Origin: Legionella qingyii
Lineage (GTDB): Bacteria > Pseudomonadota > Gammaproteobacteria > Legionellales > Legionellaceae
DNA: 64,000 nucleotides
Reading direction: 5' to 3'
NCBI RefSeq assembly: GCF_003184185.1
Contig: NZ_QHJG01000031.1
Coordinates: 50,208 to 114,207, forward strand
The position numbers and the translations under genes are program-made. The notes beneath the pieces were generated by a model. The model was not told the origin of the DNA, ran no database searches, and worked only from the letters and a program-made list of their open reading frames with translations. Shown in pieces: positions 1-9,557 of this stretch (the first letter of the stretch is position 1; each line of letters begins with the position of its first letter).

Positions 1-104
1 CATAAATTGTATTGCATACTATTTTTTAAATATCTAATTTTACTCTGACCCACATTTTCCAGTAGTATTAGTAGTATGAAGAATAATAAAAAACAGAGGA
101 CTTT

Positions 105-977
105 ATGTTTAAAGGAAGCATTGTCGCTTTATTAACACCCATGAAGAATGATCAGGTGGATGTCCCACGTTTGCGAGAATTGGTCGAGTTTCATATTGAA
201 ATGGGGAGCCATGGTCTTGTCGCAGCCGGTACTACCGGAGAATCAGGTACTTTATCACATGAGGAAAAACTACTAGTCATTAAAACAGTAGTTGATCAAG
301 CCAAAGAACGAATTCCTGTTATTGCAGGCACTGGCATGAATGCAACCCGGGATTGTATTCAACTCACCCTTGAAGCTATGGAGTGTGGTGCTCATGCTGC
401 GTTGATTATGACCCCTGCCTATATCAGACCGACTCAAGAAGGGCTATATTTACATTATAGCCAGATAGCAGAAGCGGTTGCTATGCCGATTATTCTGTAT
501 AATGTACCAACGAGAACTGCTTGTGATATGTTGCCTGAAACAGTAGCCAAGCTTGCAAAGATTTCCAATATTGTGGGAATAAAGGATGCTACAGGACAGA
601 TGACTCGCTTACAGCAAATTTTGCGTCTTTCAGAAGGCAGTATCGATGTGTATAGTGGAGATGATTTTACTGCTGCATCTTGGATGTTGGCTGGAGCGAA
701 GGGAAATATTTCAGCAGCGGCTAATGTGGTTGCCAAATTAATGGCTAAATTATGTGACTCGGCTTTAGATGGTGATCATGCAGCATGTTTACGTTTAAAC
801 GAACAATTAATGCCTTTATATGAATTATTGTTTGTTGAAACGAACCCGATTGCAATAAAATGGGCAGCAAATAGAATGGGGCTAATGGAGAATGAATTAA
901 GATTGCCATTAACCCGTTTATCAAAAGAACATCATGAGCCATTGGAAAAGATGATGAAGAATTTGGAGTTGATTTAA
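105..977 (+). CDS. dapA: 4-hydroxy-tetrahydrodipicolinate synthase
   Basis: Condenses pyruvate with aspartate semialdehyde in the lysine/diaminopimelate pathway (cytosolic TIM-barrel enzyme). At 290 residues it is full length. The family signature residues are visible: GTTGE at 42-46, Tyr132 in YNVPTRT, Arg137, and the Schiff-base Lys160 in GIKDATG, each one position off the E. coli numbering. The ATG start is preceded by a good ribosome site (CAGAGGAC). A lipoprotein gene follows with no gap, the same dapA-bamC (nlpB) arrangement as in E. coli. The 104 bases upstream show no gene. Confidence 0.97.
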   Translation: MFKGSIVALLTPMKNDQVDVPRLRELVEFHIEMGSHGLVAAGTTGESGTLSHEEKLLVIKTVVDQAKERIPVIAGTGMNATRDCIQLTLEAMECGAHAALIMTPAYIRPTQEGLYLHYSQIAEAVAMPIILYNVPTRTACDMLPETVAKLAKISNIVGIKDATGQMTRLQQILRLSEGSIDVYSGDDFTAASWMLAGAKGNISAAANVVAKLMAKLCDSALDGDHAACLRLNEQLMPLYELLFVETNPIAIKWAANRMGLMENELRLPLTRLSKEHHEPLEKMMKNLELI

Positions 978-1190
978 GTGAAAAAGTTGTTTTTTTTAAT
1001 TTTTGTAACACTTGTGCTCTGTGGTTGTAGTCGTTATGCCAGTAATGGTGAACATCTTTACTTGAGTAGTCGTAATGGCCCCCCATTGGAAGTTCCACCG
1101 CCATTATCGAAAGCAAACATTAGTAGTTTTTATGATTTGCCTCAACAGAACCAGGATGCGCGTGTAAGTATCGCACCACCTGTATCATAA
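978..1190 (+). CDS. short BamC/NlpB-like lipoprotein (N-terminal segment only)
   Basis: This is a 70-residue predicted lipoprotein. It has a basic start, a hydrophobic run and a lipobox LVLCGC with lipidated Cys17. The rest (SRYASNGEHLYLSS..., then a proline-rich stretch) resembles only the unstructured N-terminal segment of BamC, which in E. coli lies along BamD. The two folded BamC domains are absent, since E. coli BamC is about 344 residues. It starts at a GTG directly after the dapA stop, so it is presumably cotranslated. The position after dapA matches E. coli nlpB. The BamC assignment is inference from the lipobox, the SRY...YL pattern and synteny. Confidence 0.7.
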   Translation: MKKLFFLIFVTLVLCGCSRYASNGEHLYLSSRNGPPLEVPPPLSKANISSFYDLPQQNQDARVSIAPPVS

Positions 1191-1200
1191 GGGGTTTATT

Positions 1201-2493
1201 ATGACACCATCAGAATCAGCTGAGTTACTTATTGTACAGGAGTTATCGCAGCGTATTGTGGAAGCGCAGCGTAAAATCAGGATTCTTGATAGTATTAAAT
1301 GGGATGAATCAATAAAAAAGGAATTTTTTAAACATAAAGGCAAAAAGCTTCCAGTTGTTGATAAAGAATATTACGATAAGAAGCCTATACCTTTCGATGT
1401 TCATGATAAACAAGAAGAATTCCGGATTATTTTGCGTGATACCCAGAATCAACTTGGACAGTATTCTACTTTAACTCGTTTAATACGCCGTCAGTGCGAA
1501 GAATACAGTCGGGCTACGCAAATGCTTGCCAAACGAGGTACCCCTGCATTTTCCGAGTTGGCAATGGAATTATATGGAAGTCCAAACGATGTATTCTATG
1601 CAGGTGGGCCACGAATGTCAGAGATGGGCACTTTGCTCTTTGATGTGTTAACAGGGCTTAGTGTCCAATTACAATCTGAAGCCGATGTAAAACGTTACAC
1701 GCCCCAGCAGGCTCAAGAAATTTTGCAAGCGCGTTTAGGTCAATTTTTTGATAAACATCCTGGCAAGGTAACTGTGATGGTCAGTGATGATATGATTGCG
1801 GATGCTTCTGCAGGAGCAGATAGCATTAAATTGAGCCAGCAAGCAATGTTTAGTGATCGCGATCTTCGTTATCTTGAAGTACATGAAGGTTGGGTTCACG
1901 TTGGAACAACCTTAAATGGCTCCATGCAGCCCAATTGTTTTTTTCTTTCCAAAGGCTCGCCATCCAGCAGCGTCATTCAGGAAGGTTTGGCGGTGATTAC
2001 GGAGATTGTAACTTTTTCTTCATATCCTAGCCGCATGTTAAAGATTACCAATCGCGTAATTGCTTTGGATATGGTGACACAAGGGGCAGATTTTCTCGAT
2101 ATTTATAATTATTTTATGGATTGTGGTCTAAGCGAAGAAGACAGCTACAATCAATCAGTACGTGTCTTTAGAGGAAGTACGCCTACAGGTGGTCCTTTCA
2201 CCAAAGATTTGTCTTATGCCAAGGGCTTTGTATTGATTTACAATTACATCCGTTTTGCGATTAGCCGCAAGCATGTGGAGTCCATACCTTTATTATTTAC
2301 CGGGAAATTAGTGCTTGACGATTTGCCTTTACTTACTGAACTTAAGGAGCGTGGAATTTTAACCAATCCTGTTTATCTTCCCCCCCCATTTCAAGATTTG
2401 GCAGCGTTAAGTGCGTGGATGAGTTTTTCTTTGTATTTGAATCAATTTGATTTAAATGAGATCCAAAAGAATTTCCGCTTTTTGATCGTTTAA
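1201..2493 (+). CDS. QEGLA-motif (DUF1704/MatCAP-like) putative metallopeptidase
   Basis: This 430-residue protein belongs to the family annotated as flavohemoglobin expression-modulating QEGLA motif protein. Its eukaryotic relatives (MATCAP) are tubulin carboxypeptidases. The sequence shows HEGWVH at 228-233 (a His-Glu-x3-His metal site) and QEGLA at 260-264, supplying the further glutamate. No signal peptide is seen. It follows the lipoprotein by 10 bases with an AAGGGG ribosome site. The substrate in bacteria is unknown. The family call is firm, the peptidase activity is inferred. Confidence 0.88.
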   Translation: MTPSESAELLIVQELSQRIVEAQRKIRILDSIKWDESIKKEFFKHKGKKLPVVDKEYYDKKPIPFDVHDKQEEFRIILRDTQNQLGQYSTLTRLIRRQCEEYSRATQMLAKRGTPAFSELAMELYGSPNDVFYAGGPRMSEMGTLLFDVLTGLSVQLQSEADVKRYTPQQAQEILQARLGQFFDKHPGKVTVMVSDDMIADASAGADSIKLSQQAMFSDRDLRYLEVHEGWVHVGTTLNGSMQPNCFFLSKGSPSSSVIQEGLAVITEIVTFSSYPSRMLKITNRVIALDMVTQGADFLDIYNYFMDCGLSEEDSYNQSVRVFRGSTPTGGPFTKDLSYAKGFVLIYNYIRFAISRKHVESIPLLFTGKLVLDDLPLLTELKERGILTNPVYLPPPFQDLAALSAWMSFSLYLNQFDLNEIQKNFRFLIV

Positions 2494-2514
2494 AACATCC
2501 CCTAGCCTTGACGC

Positions 2515-2637
2515 GCAGCGGACCCCGGAAATGAATGTGACTCCGGGGCTACCGCTCCGCTTTCACCCATAGCAAAACCCGAGGATGAATATATGGAGAG
2601 TCTGGGTTACGGACTTTGCTTTCACCCAGGACTAAGA
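2515..2637. repeat. two imperfect hairpin units between convergent genes
   Basis: The gap between the QEGLA gene and the minus-strand hypothetical gene holds two stem-loops. One is CCCCGGA (2523-2529) with TCCGGGG (2542-2548). The other is CTGGGT (2602-2607) with ACCCAG (2624-2629). Both are followed or overlapped by GCTTTCACCC, so they look like two diverged copies of one interspersed palindromic unit. They may serve as transcription barriers for the convergent genes. No T-run follows either stem, so a classical terminator is not supported. Confidence 0.5.
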
Positions 2638-2646
2638 CATTTAAAA

Positions 2647-3141
2647 TTAAGCTTTACATGCTAAAGCTTCAACAAGCTCAACAGGTTCTTCTCTTAACCG
2701 TTGATGTGTAAAGAAGCGAGCGTGGTTATAACTTAAATTAGGTTTCTCTTGCTCTTTTATTGTTTTTGAAAGTTCAGGGTATTCATCCAAAAGCAATCGA
2801 GCTTGTTCTTTGATGTATGAATCATTAGATTTATTAATCATATTGAAATAATAGGTCGCTGTTTGTAAATCATTGGCATCATTTGAGTTCCCCAATATTT
2901 GCACCATAACCAGCATGGCATTAGTGCATTTCAAATTCGCGGCCTGGCGCATGGTTTGTTTGTACTCAGAAGATGTTGGTGGATAAATATGGGCTAAATG
3001 GTATAAAGCCATAGGATTATCTCGAGCTAAAACGATCATTTTAGGTAAATGTTGGAGCACAGCTTGTTGTAAAACATGATCGTTAGGTGAGCTGTGTAAT
3101 TGATTTACCAGCGCAGCAAACTCATTACTTGAAGTGGCCAT
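2647..3141 (-). CDS. hypothetical protein, helical-repeat-like
   Basis: This 164-residue soluble protein has no signal peptide or membrane segment, and I do not recognise a domain. The residue pattern (ALYHLAHIYPP, TATYYFNMINKS, EQARLLLDEYPEL) suggests short helical repeats of the TPR/Sel1 type. The C-terminal segment is rich in Glu (REEPVELVEAL), a feature also seen in Dot/Icm effector tails, but one feature is not enough to call it an effector. It is a single gene, convergent with the QEGLA gene and with its own upstream gap. Confidence 0.7.
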   Translation of the reverse strand: MATSSNEFAALVNQLHSSPNDHVLQQAVLQHLPKMIVLARDNPMALYHLAHIYPPTSSEYKQTMRQAANLKCTNAMLVMVQILGNSNDANDLQTATYYFNMINKSNDSYIKEQARLLLDEYPELSKTIKEQEKPNLSYNHARFFTHQRLREEPVELVEALACKA

Positions 3142-3219
3142 ATCCTACCCCCTAACATTGACTACATTCCCTTGTAGGATAAAAGGTTAAGGTTAAGGCA
3201 AGATTAACGGAGGGAGGCT

Positions 3220-3975
3220 TTACGATTTTTTTACGTTTTCAAATGCTGCCCAGCCTATATGGAATAACATATGAGCCAAAATCGCTGCAATAAGCCCATG
3301 TTGCCAAAATAAATATCCAAAAAGTAATGATTGACAAAGGCTAAGTGTGATCAGCGAGTAAATGAAACGTCGGTTTGAAGTACAACCGGCAGCAAGGTAC
3401 GCAGGAAGTTGGCTTATTGCTAATACCAATCCACTAATAAGCATTGAAATCCAGATGATCAAGTTAGGAAATTGCTTTGTAAAGAGTAATGCGAAAAAGG
3501 TTGCAAGGTTCATTAACCCCCATCGCCCAATAATTTCTTCTGCTACCCCGCCATAAAGAACACAGCCATCAACACCAAGGGCTGTGCGTAGATGAGTCAT
3601 GACTTTCATGTTGTTCTTATCGATGATGCGTGCGATGAGACCATAATAGAGAACTAAAAAAAACATTAGTCCAAAAAAGGCATACAAAACAGTAGGTAGT
3701 AAAATAGGAAGTAATACACTTATTCCTGCTGTACCCTGTAACAGTGCCTCAAGTTTTGTATCATGTAATCCCGTCGCAGGAGATAACACGGCGCCTGCAA
3801 AACTTAGGATAAAGATCATGAATAAGGTTTGCAAAATGGCAAACCGACTCATCCTTTTTTTTAGTTCTTCGGAGTTATCAGGCAATAAAAAATAAATCAA
3901 TCGTTTGATTGCAATGACTACCCCAGGGATGGATAAGCAGAACAAAACAGTGATTACAGGCCAATTGATTGTCAT
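3220..3975 (-). CDS. CPBP/CAAX-like intramembrane protein
   Basis: A polytopic membrane protein of 251 residues with about seven hydrophobic segments. It carries the CPBP (Abi) motif 1 as EEIIGR (Glu146, Glu147, Arg151) and a late HMLFH (His235, His239), as in type II CAAX prenyl endopeptidase-like proteins. The usual motif-2 histidine (FxxxH) seems to be replaced by Gln189 in the stretch LVLAISQ, so catalytic activity is uncertain. Its start overlaps the rsmB stop by 4 bases (ATGA), indicating the same transcript. Confidence 0.8.
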   Translation of the reverse strand: MTINWPVITVLFCLSIPGVVIAIKRLIYFLLPDNSEELKKRMSRFAILQTLFMIFILSFAGAVLSPATGLHDTKLEALLQGTAGISVLLPILLPTVLYAFFGLMFFLVLYYGLIARIIDKNNMKVMTHLRTALGVDGCVLYGGVAEEIIGRWGLMNLATFFALLFTKQFPNLIIWISMLISGLVLAISQLPAYLAAGCTSNRRFIYSLITLSLCQSLLFGYLFWQHGLIAAILAHMLFHIGWAAFENVKKS

Positions 3976-5258
3976 TTTTTATCCTTAAATAGCACTGCAT
4001 AGAAAAATCCATCCATATCTTGTTCTCCCGGTAAAATTTGTTGACCATGTCCAGTAGCGTGGCCCCATGCCCTAGGTTCTTTAATTATCGTACAGTCTGG
4101 ATGGGTTGCAACAAAATTTGCGATTTGCTGCTCATTTTCAGCGGACATCACCGAACAGGTGGCATAAAGCAGTAACCCACCTTTTGCGAGTAAGGGCCAT
4201 AAGCAATTCAACATGTTATGTTGGATTTTAGTTATGGTAACGATTTCCTCGTCGTTCCGTAACAGCTTAATGTCCGAGTGGCGTCGAATGACGCCTGTTG
4301 CAGAACAAGGGGCATCTAATAAAATACGATCAAAGAGTTGGCCATCCCACCACGTGGCAGGGGTTAATGCATCACCTTCTACTAAATTGGCATGCAATTG
4401 AAGGCGATCTAAGTTTTCTTGAACGCGTTTCAATCGTTTCGGATCAACGTCCAGAGCAATACATACAGACAGGTTTGGTTCCTTTTCTAGAATATGACAG
4501 GTTTTTCCTCCAGGAGCACAGCAGGCATCGAGAACACGTAACCCAGGTTTTAAAGACAGTAAAGAAGCTGCTAATTGCGCTGCACCGTCTTGCACAGAAA
4601 CTCGACCCTCTGCAAATCCGGGAAGTTGGCGTACATCGCAAGGTTTGGTTAGAGTAATCCCTTCAGCTGCAATAAGATGAGGTTTAGCGGCAAAGCCTGC
4701 TTCATTTAAAATCTGTAAGTATTCAGTAACAGAATTTTTTTGCACATTAACACGTAATGTCATGGGCGGATGCATATCGTTTGCTTGGGCGATTGCTTGC
4801 CAGTTATCAGGCCAATCTGTTTGCAAGCGTTCCAGTAACCATTGGGGCTGACCATGAATAAATCGGGGATCCTTGCTCAGGCGGTCCAGAATTTCATTTT
4901 GCTGGCGGCAGAAATTGCGCAAAACAGCATTAACCAACCCCTTTGCCCATGGTTTTTTGATTTTTTCAAGTAAGGATACCGTTTCTTTTACTACAGCATA
5001 ATCAGGTACCTGCATGTAGTGCAATTGATAAAGGCCAATGAGTAATGCAATCCAAATTTCCAGTTCTTTTGGTCTTTTTTGAAGCAAACATTCTGCTAAG
5101 GCTTGTAAACGAAAATAATGACGGCAAAAGCCAAAGCAAATCTCTTTAGTCATTGGTGTAGCTTCGGCTGTTGCAGGCATAAGCTGGGATAAGGATGATT
5201 TATCAGTCAATAACTGGGTTAAAATTTTTAAGGCGTGCAGTCGTTCATTCTTGTTCAT
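3972..5258 (-). CDS. rsmB: 16S rRNA (cytosine967-C5)-methyltransferase RsmB
   Basis: Methylates C967 of 16S rRNA using SAM. The 428 residues comprise an N-terminal NusB-like RNA-binding domain (about 1-135) and a Rossmann methyltransferase domain. The domain shows DACCAPGGKT at 244-253 for SAM and two key cysteines: Cys318 in DAPCSATG and Cys368 in YATCSV. The ATG overlaps the fmt stop by one base (TAATG), so the def/fmt/rsmB order common in gammaproteobacteria is kept with tight coupling. Confidence 0.96.
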   Translation of the reverse strand: MNKNERLHALKILTQLLTDKSSLSQLMPATAEATPMTKEICFGFCRHYFRLQALAECLLQKRPKELEIWIALLIGLYQLHYMQVPDYAVVKETVSLLEKIKKPWAKGLVNAVLRNFCRQQNEILDRLSKDPRFIHGQPQWLLERLQTDWPDNWQAIAQANDMHPPMTLRVNVQKNSVTEYLQILNEAGFAAKPHLIAAEGITLTKPCDVRQLPGFAEGRVSVQDGAAQLAASLLSLKPGLRVLDACCAPGGKTCHILEKEPNLSVCIALDVDPKRLKRVQENLDRLQLHANLVEGDALTPATWWDGQLFDRILLDAPCSATGVIRRHSDIKLLRNDEEIVTITKIQHNMLNCLWPLLAKGGLLLYATCSVMSAENEQQIANFVATHPDCTIIKEPRAWGHATGHGQQILPGEQDMDGFFYAVLFKDKK

Positions 5259-6199
5259 TAAAACACAAATCCTGCATGTACTTGTGCTTTAGATGAATTT
5301 AACCAATCGGCAATGGAGATCACTTTGGCACCTGGAAGTTGGATTCGTTCTACAAGCAAACTTTGGTCTCCTGTAGCAATCAACATGCCTTTTTTATCGA
5401 TACTAATGACTGTGCCTGGCGCTTGTGAAAATGATTGGTCTACGACTTTAGCTTGATGAATGCGCAAAGTTTCCTCTCCGAGGGTTGTATAGGCGATTGG
5501 CCAAGGATTGAACGCGCGGATTTTTCGATCAATTTCTGCTGCGGAGTGTTGCCAATTGATGCACGCATCTTCTTTGTTAATTTTGCTGGCATAAGTGGCT
5601 AATTCATTATTTTGGATTTCGGGTTTTGCGGCTTGAGCAGCTAATTCATCCAGGGTTTGCAATAAAGGTTGCGCAGAGATCTGTGCCAGCTTGTCATGTA
5701 ACGTTTGCGCGGTTTCTGATGCAGTTATAGGGCAGGCAACTTTATGAAGCATCGCGCCTGTATCCATACCTGCATCCATTTGCATAATCGTTACTCCAGA
5801 TTCTGTATCGCCATGCAGTAGAACTGACTGGATAGGGGAGGCACCACGCCAGCGAGGCAACAAGGAGGCATGCACATTAATACAGCCTAAGCGAGGGATT
5901 TCAAGCACTGCTTTAGGTAAAATTAATCCATAAGCAATAACAACCATGACGTCTGGCTTTAATGCGGCAAGCTCTGCAATTGCCTCAGGATTCTTGAAAT
6001 TCACCGGTTGATAGACTGGAATTTTCTGGTTTAAAGCCCATTCTTTCACTGCAGAAGCTTGTAATTTTCTACCACGTCCAGCAGGACGGTCAGGTTGCGT
6101 ATAGATTGCTTTAATATGATGTTTTGAATGCAATAATGCCTCAAGACAAGGCAAGCCAAATTCTGGAGTTCCAGCAAAAACGATATTCAATGTGCTCAT
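5258..6199 (-). CDS. fmt: methionyl-tRNA formyltransferase
   Basis: Formylates initiator Met-tRNA from 10-formyl-tetrahydrofolate. At 313 residues it is the normal length. The catalytic Asn108 and His110 lie in INVH, followed by SLLPRWRGA (112-120) and Asp146 in the MDxGMDTG stretch. The C-terminal OB-like domain (from about 205) is present. It lies downstream of def, with a 76-base gap, and is coupled to rsmB. Confidence 0.97.
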   Translation of the reverse strand: MSTLNIVFAGTPEFGLPCLEALLHSKHHIKAIYTQPDRPAGRGRKLQASAVKEWALNQKIPVYQPVNFKNPEAIAELAALKPDVMVVIAYGLILPKAVLEIPRLGCINVHASLLPRWRGASPIQSVLLHGDTESGVTIMQMDAGMDTGAMLHKVACPITASETAQTLHDKLAQISAQPLLQTLDELAAQAAKPEIQNNELATYASKINKEDACINWQHSAAEIDRKIRAFNPWPIAYTTLGEETLRIHQAKVVDQSFSQAPGTVISIDKKGMLIATGDQSLLVERIQLPGAKVISIADWLNSSKAQVHAGFVF

Positions 6200-6275
6200 G
6201 GTAACTACCTGTTTCGATCAAGGATCGTCTTTAGAGGACGTATCTTAATGAATAATCTTATGGAAAATACAAGAC

Positions 6276-6785
6276 TTATTTACGTGCATGTTGACGCTTG
6301 AATTTATCTAATTTTTTTCGTGCCATAGCTTTTTTCAATGGGGAAAGTAGGTCAATGAACAGTTTGCCATTCATATGATCAATTTCATGTTGCAAACATT
6401 CAGCGAGCAGGCCTTCTGCTTTAATCTCAAAAGGGTTTCCGTTTCTATCTAAAGCTTTTACAGTAACCTTTTCTGCGCGAATAACTGTATCATAAGCACC
6501 TGGGACAGAAAGACATCCCTCTTCAAATTTTTGTTCGCCTTCAGAAGTAATGATTTCTGGATTGATGATAACCAATTGATTCTGCTTATCTCCCGTAATA
6601 TCAATCACAGACAAACGCAAACTCACACCAATTTGAGGTGCTGCCAGTCCGACACCACGTGCGTCATACATCGTTTCAAACATATCGTCGATTAACGTTT
6701 GCAATTTATCATCAAAATGCATAACCGGTTTTGCAACATCTCTTAATCGAGAGTCAGGTAAATATAGAATCGTATGAATAGCCAT
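6276..6785 (-). CDS. def: peptide deformylase
   Basis: Removes the N-formyl group from nascent proteins. The three family motifs are complete: GVGLAAPQ at 44-51, EGCLSVPG with metal ligand Cys91, and HEIDH with His133, Glu134 and His137. At 169 residues it matches the standard type 1 enzyme. It is divergent from the LysM gene, and the short shared intergenic region probably holds both promoters. Confidence 0.97.
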   Translation of the reverse strand: MAIHTILYLPDSRLRDVAKPVMHFDDKLQTLIDDMFETMYDARGVGLAAPQIGVSLRLSVIDITGDKQNQLVIINPEIITSEGEQKFEEGCLSVPGAYDTVIRAEKVTVKALDRNGNPFEIKAEGLLAECLQHEIDHMNGKLFIDLLSPLKKAMARKKLDKFKRQHARK

Positions 6786-6876
6786 TGTTTATCTGGTTCT
6801 GTGTACAAATATCATGTTAATATTATCCTTCATATATTGTAAGGCTGCAAGATATTCCAACAAAGGATTGACTCTA

Positions 6877-7914
6877 ATGAGATTTATTCTCTTTATATTC
6901 TTTTTTTCCCTCGCTAATTTAAACTATGCTCTAAGCTTAAAAAAAGATGCTCCGGCACGTTATGTTGTTCAACCGGGTGATAGTTTATGGACCATAGCCA
7001 ATCGTTACCTAAATAATCCTTGGGAGTGGAAGGAACTCTGGCATGCCAACCCTGAGATAAAAAATCCCAATCGTTTATACCCTGGTGCAGTGCTCGTTTT
7101 AAGTTATTCTAAAACCAAACCTTACCTTAAGGTATTATCAAATGGCACAATTAAATTATCACCCAATGTTCGGCCCTTACCTTTAGATGAGCCCATTCCT
7201 GCGATACCTTTAAGCGATATTAAGCCTTTTTTAAATGAATCCTTGATATTGGATCAGGATGTGGTCAGTCGAGCACCTTACATTGTTGCGTTAGTAGGAG
7301 AGCACATGATGGGTGGTCAAGGGGATGAGGCCTATGTTCAAGGATTGCATCCATCTCGAGAAATACCTCCGGGGAGCATTCCTGCTTATTCCATTTTCAG
7401 AGGGGGGAAAGATTATGTGGATCCAAAAACTAAAGAGCTCTTGGGATATCGAGCTGATCTGGTAGGTTATGCAGAGTTGATTGCGGGCGGTGAGCCAGCA
7501 ACTATTTTATTAACCAGCATTAATGAAGGTATTCGAGTTCACGATAGTGTTCTGATTAATAATAGCCCTGAATTTAATTTGTTCTTTGAGCCTAAAGCTC
7601 CTCTATTTCTCGTAAGAGGATATATCATTGATATGCCTAATGGGATGCCTAACGGGAATGTCGAGGAAGCTGCTGGTGGTGTGGCGGTGATTAGTTTGGG
7701 TGCCCGTGATGGATTGGAAGCTGGGGATGTTCTGGGTATCTATAGAGAGTCAGGCACCGTTAATGACCCTAAAAATCCTCTCATGCCTATTTTATTACCG
7801 CCTGAGCGTATTGGCGAGCTTATGGTATTTCGGGTATTTAGCAAAACCAGTTTCGCCTTGATTGTTCGTTCAACACGCGCAGTTTATTTATTAAATTATG
7901 TGGCTAATCCATGA
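6877..7914 (+). CDS. exported LysM-domain protein
   Basis: This 345-residue protein has a signal peptide (MRFILFIFFF..., cleavage near 20). A LysM peptidoglycan-binding domain follows at about 28-77 (VVQPGDSLWTIA...NPNRLYPG), then a 260-residue region typical of the LysM proteins found beside dprA and def in many gammaproteobacteria. I chose the ATG at 6877 because AAAGGA lies just upstream and it gives a clean signal peptide; an in-frame longer start at 6814 does not. Its stop overlaps the dprA start by 4 bases. Confidence 0.9.
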   Translation: MRFILFIFFFSLANLNYALSLKKDAPARYVVQPGDSLWTIANRYLNNPWEWKELWHANPEIKNPNRLYPGAVLVLSYSKTKPYLKVLSNGTIKLSPNVRPLPLDEPIPAIPLSDIKPFLNESLILDQDVVSRAPYIVALVGEHMMGGQGDEAYVQGLHPSREIPPGSIPAYSIFRGGKDYVDPKTKELLGYRADLVGYAELIAGGEPATILLTSINEGIRVHDSVLINNSPEFNLFFEPKAPLFLVRGYIIDMPNGMPNGNVEEAAGGVAVISLGARDGLEAGDVLGIYRESGTVNDPKNPLMPILLPPERIGELMVFRVFSKTSFALIVRSTRAVYLLNYVANP

Positions 7915-8984
7915 GTAATTTACCTTATTATCTTGCATTAAACCGAATGGAACGAGTTGGACCGCGCACTGTAGCCAAACTACAAAAGCGTTGGCCTGAT
8001 TTGCAGCACATGTTCCAGCTTTCAGCAATGGAACTCGAGCAAGCGGGCTTACCGCAGGCCCTGGCGCATACTATCGCTCACTTCGATATGAATGTGATTC
8101 AAGAAGATTTAAGTTGGTTGGCGGCAGCAGACGATCATCATCTACTTACTTGGGACTCCTCTGAATACCCTCCTTTATTGAAGGAAATTATGGATCCCCC
8201 CATTGTTTTGTATGCAAAAGGCCAGCTTGCTTGTTTAAATCAACCCAAATTAGCTGTGGTAGGTAGTCGTAATCCGACTGTAACTGGAAGTGAAAACGCA
8301 CGGCAATTTGCAAAGGAGATCGCTTCACATGGCGTGACTATTGTGAGTGGTTTGGCTTTAGGTATTGATGCCCAAGCCCATCAAGGTTGTTTGGAGGCAG
8401 GGGGACAAACAATTGCGGTGCTGGGTACAGGAGTCGATCGCATTTATCCTCATCGGCATCGCTCATTGTCGCACGAAATTGCTCAAAATGGCCTATTAAT
8501 GAGCGAATTCCCCTTGAAAAGCCCTCCTATCTCTGGACATTTCCCCCGGAGAAATCGTATAATAAGTGGTTTATCATTGTGCATTTTGGTTGTTGAGTCA
8601 GCAATCAAGAGTGGTTCGTTAATCACAGCGCGAATGGCTTTGGAACAAAACCGAGATGTTTTAGCGATTCCAGGCTCCATTCATAATCCTCTGGCTCGAG
8701 GGTGTCATTACCTGTTGCAGCAAGGAGCCAAATTAGTTACTTCAGTTGCCGATGTTCTTGAAGAGTTACGGATTGATTCGGAACAGCAAACAACTGATAA
8801 AGCTATTTTACCTCTTGCCAGCGGGAATAAAAACCTAGTAAAGTTCATTGGCTTTGAAATGACTACAGTGGATCAGATCATTTTACGTAGCGGATGCACC
8901 GTTGAGCAAGTCACTAGTGAGCTTGCAGAATTAGAATTAAATGGGGCTGTTGTATCTGTGCCCGGTGGCTATATGAGGTGTTAG
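7911..8984 (+). CDS. dprA: DNA-processing protein DprA (Smf)
   Basis: Binds incoming single-stranded DNA and loads RecA during natural transformation. The 357 residues include an N-terminal SAM-like helical part, the extended Rossmann fold with GSRNPT, GLALGIDAQAH and GTGVDRIYP, and a C-terminal winged-helix (DML1-like) segment. It is coupled by ATGA to the LysM gene and followed 3 bases later by smg, giving a LysM-dprA-smg operon. Confidence 0.96.
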   Translation: MSNLPYYLALNRMERVGPRTVAKLQKRWPDLQHMFQLSAMELEQAGLPQALAHTIAHFDMNVIQEDLSWLAAADDHHLLTWDSSEYPPLLKEIMDPPIVLYAKGQLACLNQPKLAVVGSRNPTVTGSENARQFAKEIASHGVTIVSGLALGIDAQAHQGCLEAGGQTIAVLGTGVDRIYPHRHRSLSHEIAQNGLLMSEFPLKSPPISGHFPRRNRIISGLSLCILVVESAIKSGSLITARMALEQNRDVLAIPGSIHNPLARGCHYLLQQGAKLVTSVADVLEELRIDSEQQTTDKAILPLASGNKNLVKFIGFEMTTVDQIILRSGCTVEQVTSELAELELNGAVVSVPGGYMRC

Positions 8985-8987
8985 TAT

Positions 8988-9425
8988 ATGAAAGATAACT
9001 TATTTGAGATGTTATTGAGTTTATTTGAACAAAGTCTTACCCAGCTGCAAGAAAGCCATAAAACCGCTGATCAGGATGCATCGGAACAACTAAATGAGGA
9101 TGAAAACTTAGCTTCTGAAGAACAAGTTTTACATTTGAAATTACAACAACATACATCAACACGAGTCTTTACGTATGATGAGCAAATGAAACTGACTAAG
9201 GCCAGTTATCAATTTCTCATGCGTATGAAATTATGGAAAGTTCTTAATCCAGAATCATTTGAAATGATTATGAATCAATTGCAATTTTCTGAATCTCGTA
9301 TCGTAACTCTTCAAGAGACCAAATGGACTATAAGAAATGCATTATCGAGTTCTTTGAATGAAGAACAATTGGCTTTTCTTGATTTAGTTCTTTATCAATC
9401 AGAAGATGAATTGACAATTCATTAA
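8988..9425 (+). CDS. smg: Smg protein (DUF494)
   Basis: A 145-residue acidic helical protein of the Smg/DUF494 family, which sits between dprA and topA in many gammaproteobacteria. Its function is unknown. Typical family features are the N-terminal MKDNLFEMLLSLFE and the C-terminal LSSSLNEEQLAFLDLVLYQ. It starts 3 bases after the dprA stop. Confidence 0.93.
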   Translation: MKDNLFEMLLSLFEQSLTQLQESHKTADQDASEQLNEDENLASEEQVLHLKLQQHTSTRVFTYDEQMKLTKASYQFLMRMKLWKVLNPESFEMIMNQLQFSESRIVTLQETKWTIRNALSSSLNEEQLAFLDLVLYQSEDELTIH

Positions 9426-9484
9426 AAGATCGTCTATTACCTATATTACTAGAAGTTGGTGATATTTCATTTTCAGCACCATTA

Positions 9485-9516
9485 TACCGTGTTTGCTCTT
9501 AAGCACGGGTATTTTT
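9485..9516 (+). terminator. probable intrinsic terminator of the LysM-dprA-smg operon
   Basis: TACCGTG (9485-9491) pairs with CACGGGTA (9504-9511) with one bulged base. TTTTT follows immediately. It lies between smg and topA, so topA is likely to have its own promoter after this point. Confidence 0.65.
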
Positions 9517-9557
9517 GATGCTTAGGGATGAAGTGAAAAGGATAAGGTTAACGTTAT

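Noticed and set aside
2515..2637. Hairpins after the QEGLA gene considered as intrinsic terminators
   Set aside because: No T-run follows either stem on either strand; listed as repeat units instead.
2647..3141. Hypothetical protein considered as a Dot/Icm effector
   Set aside because: Only a Glu-rich tail supports it; no eukaryotic-like domain or other evidence is visible.
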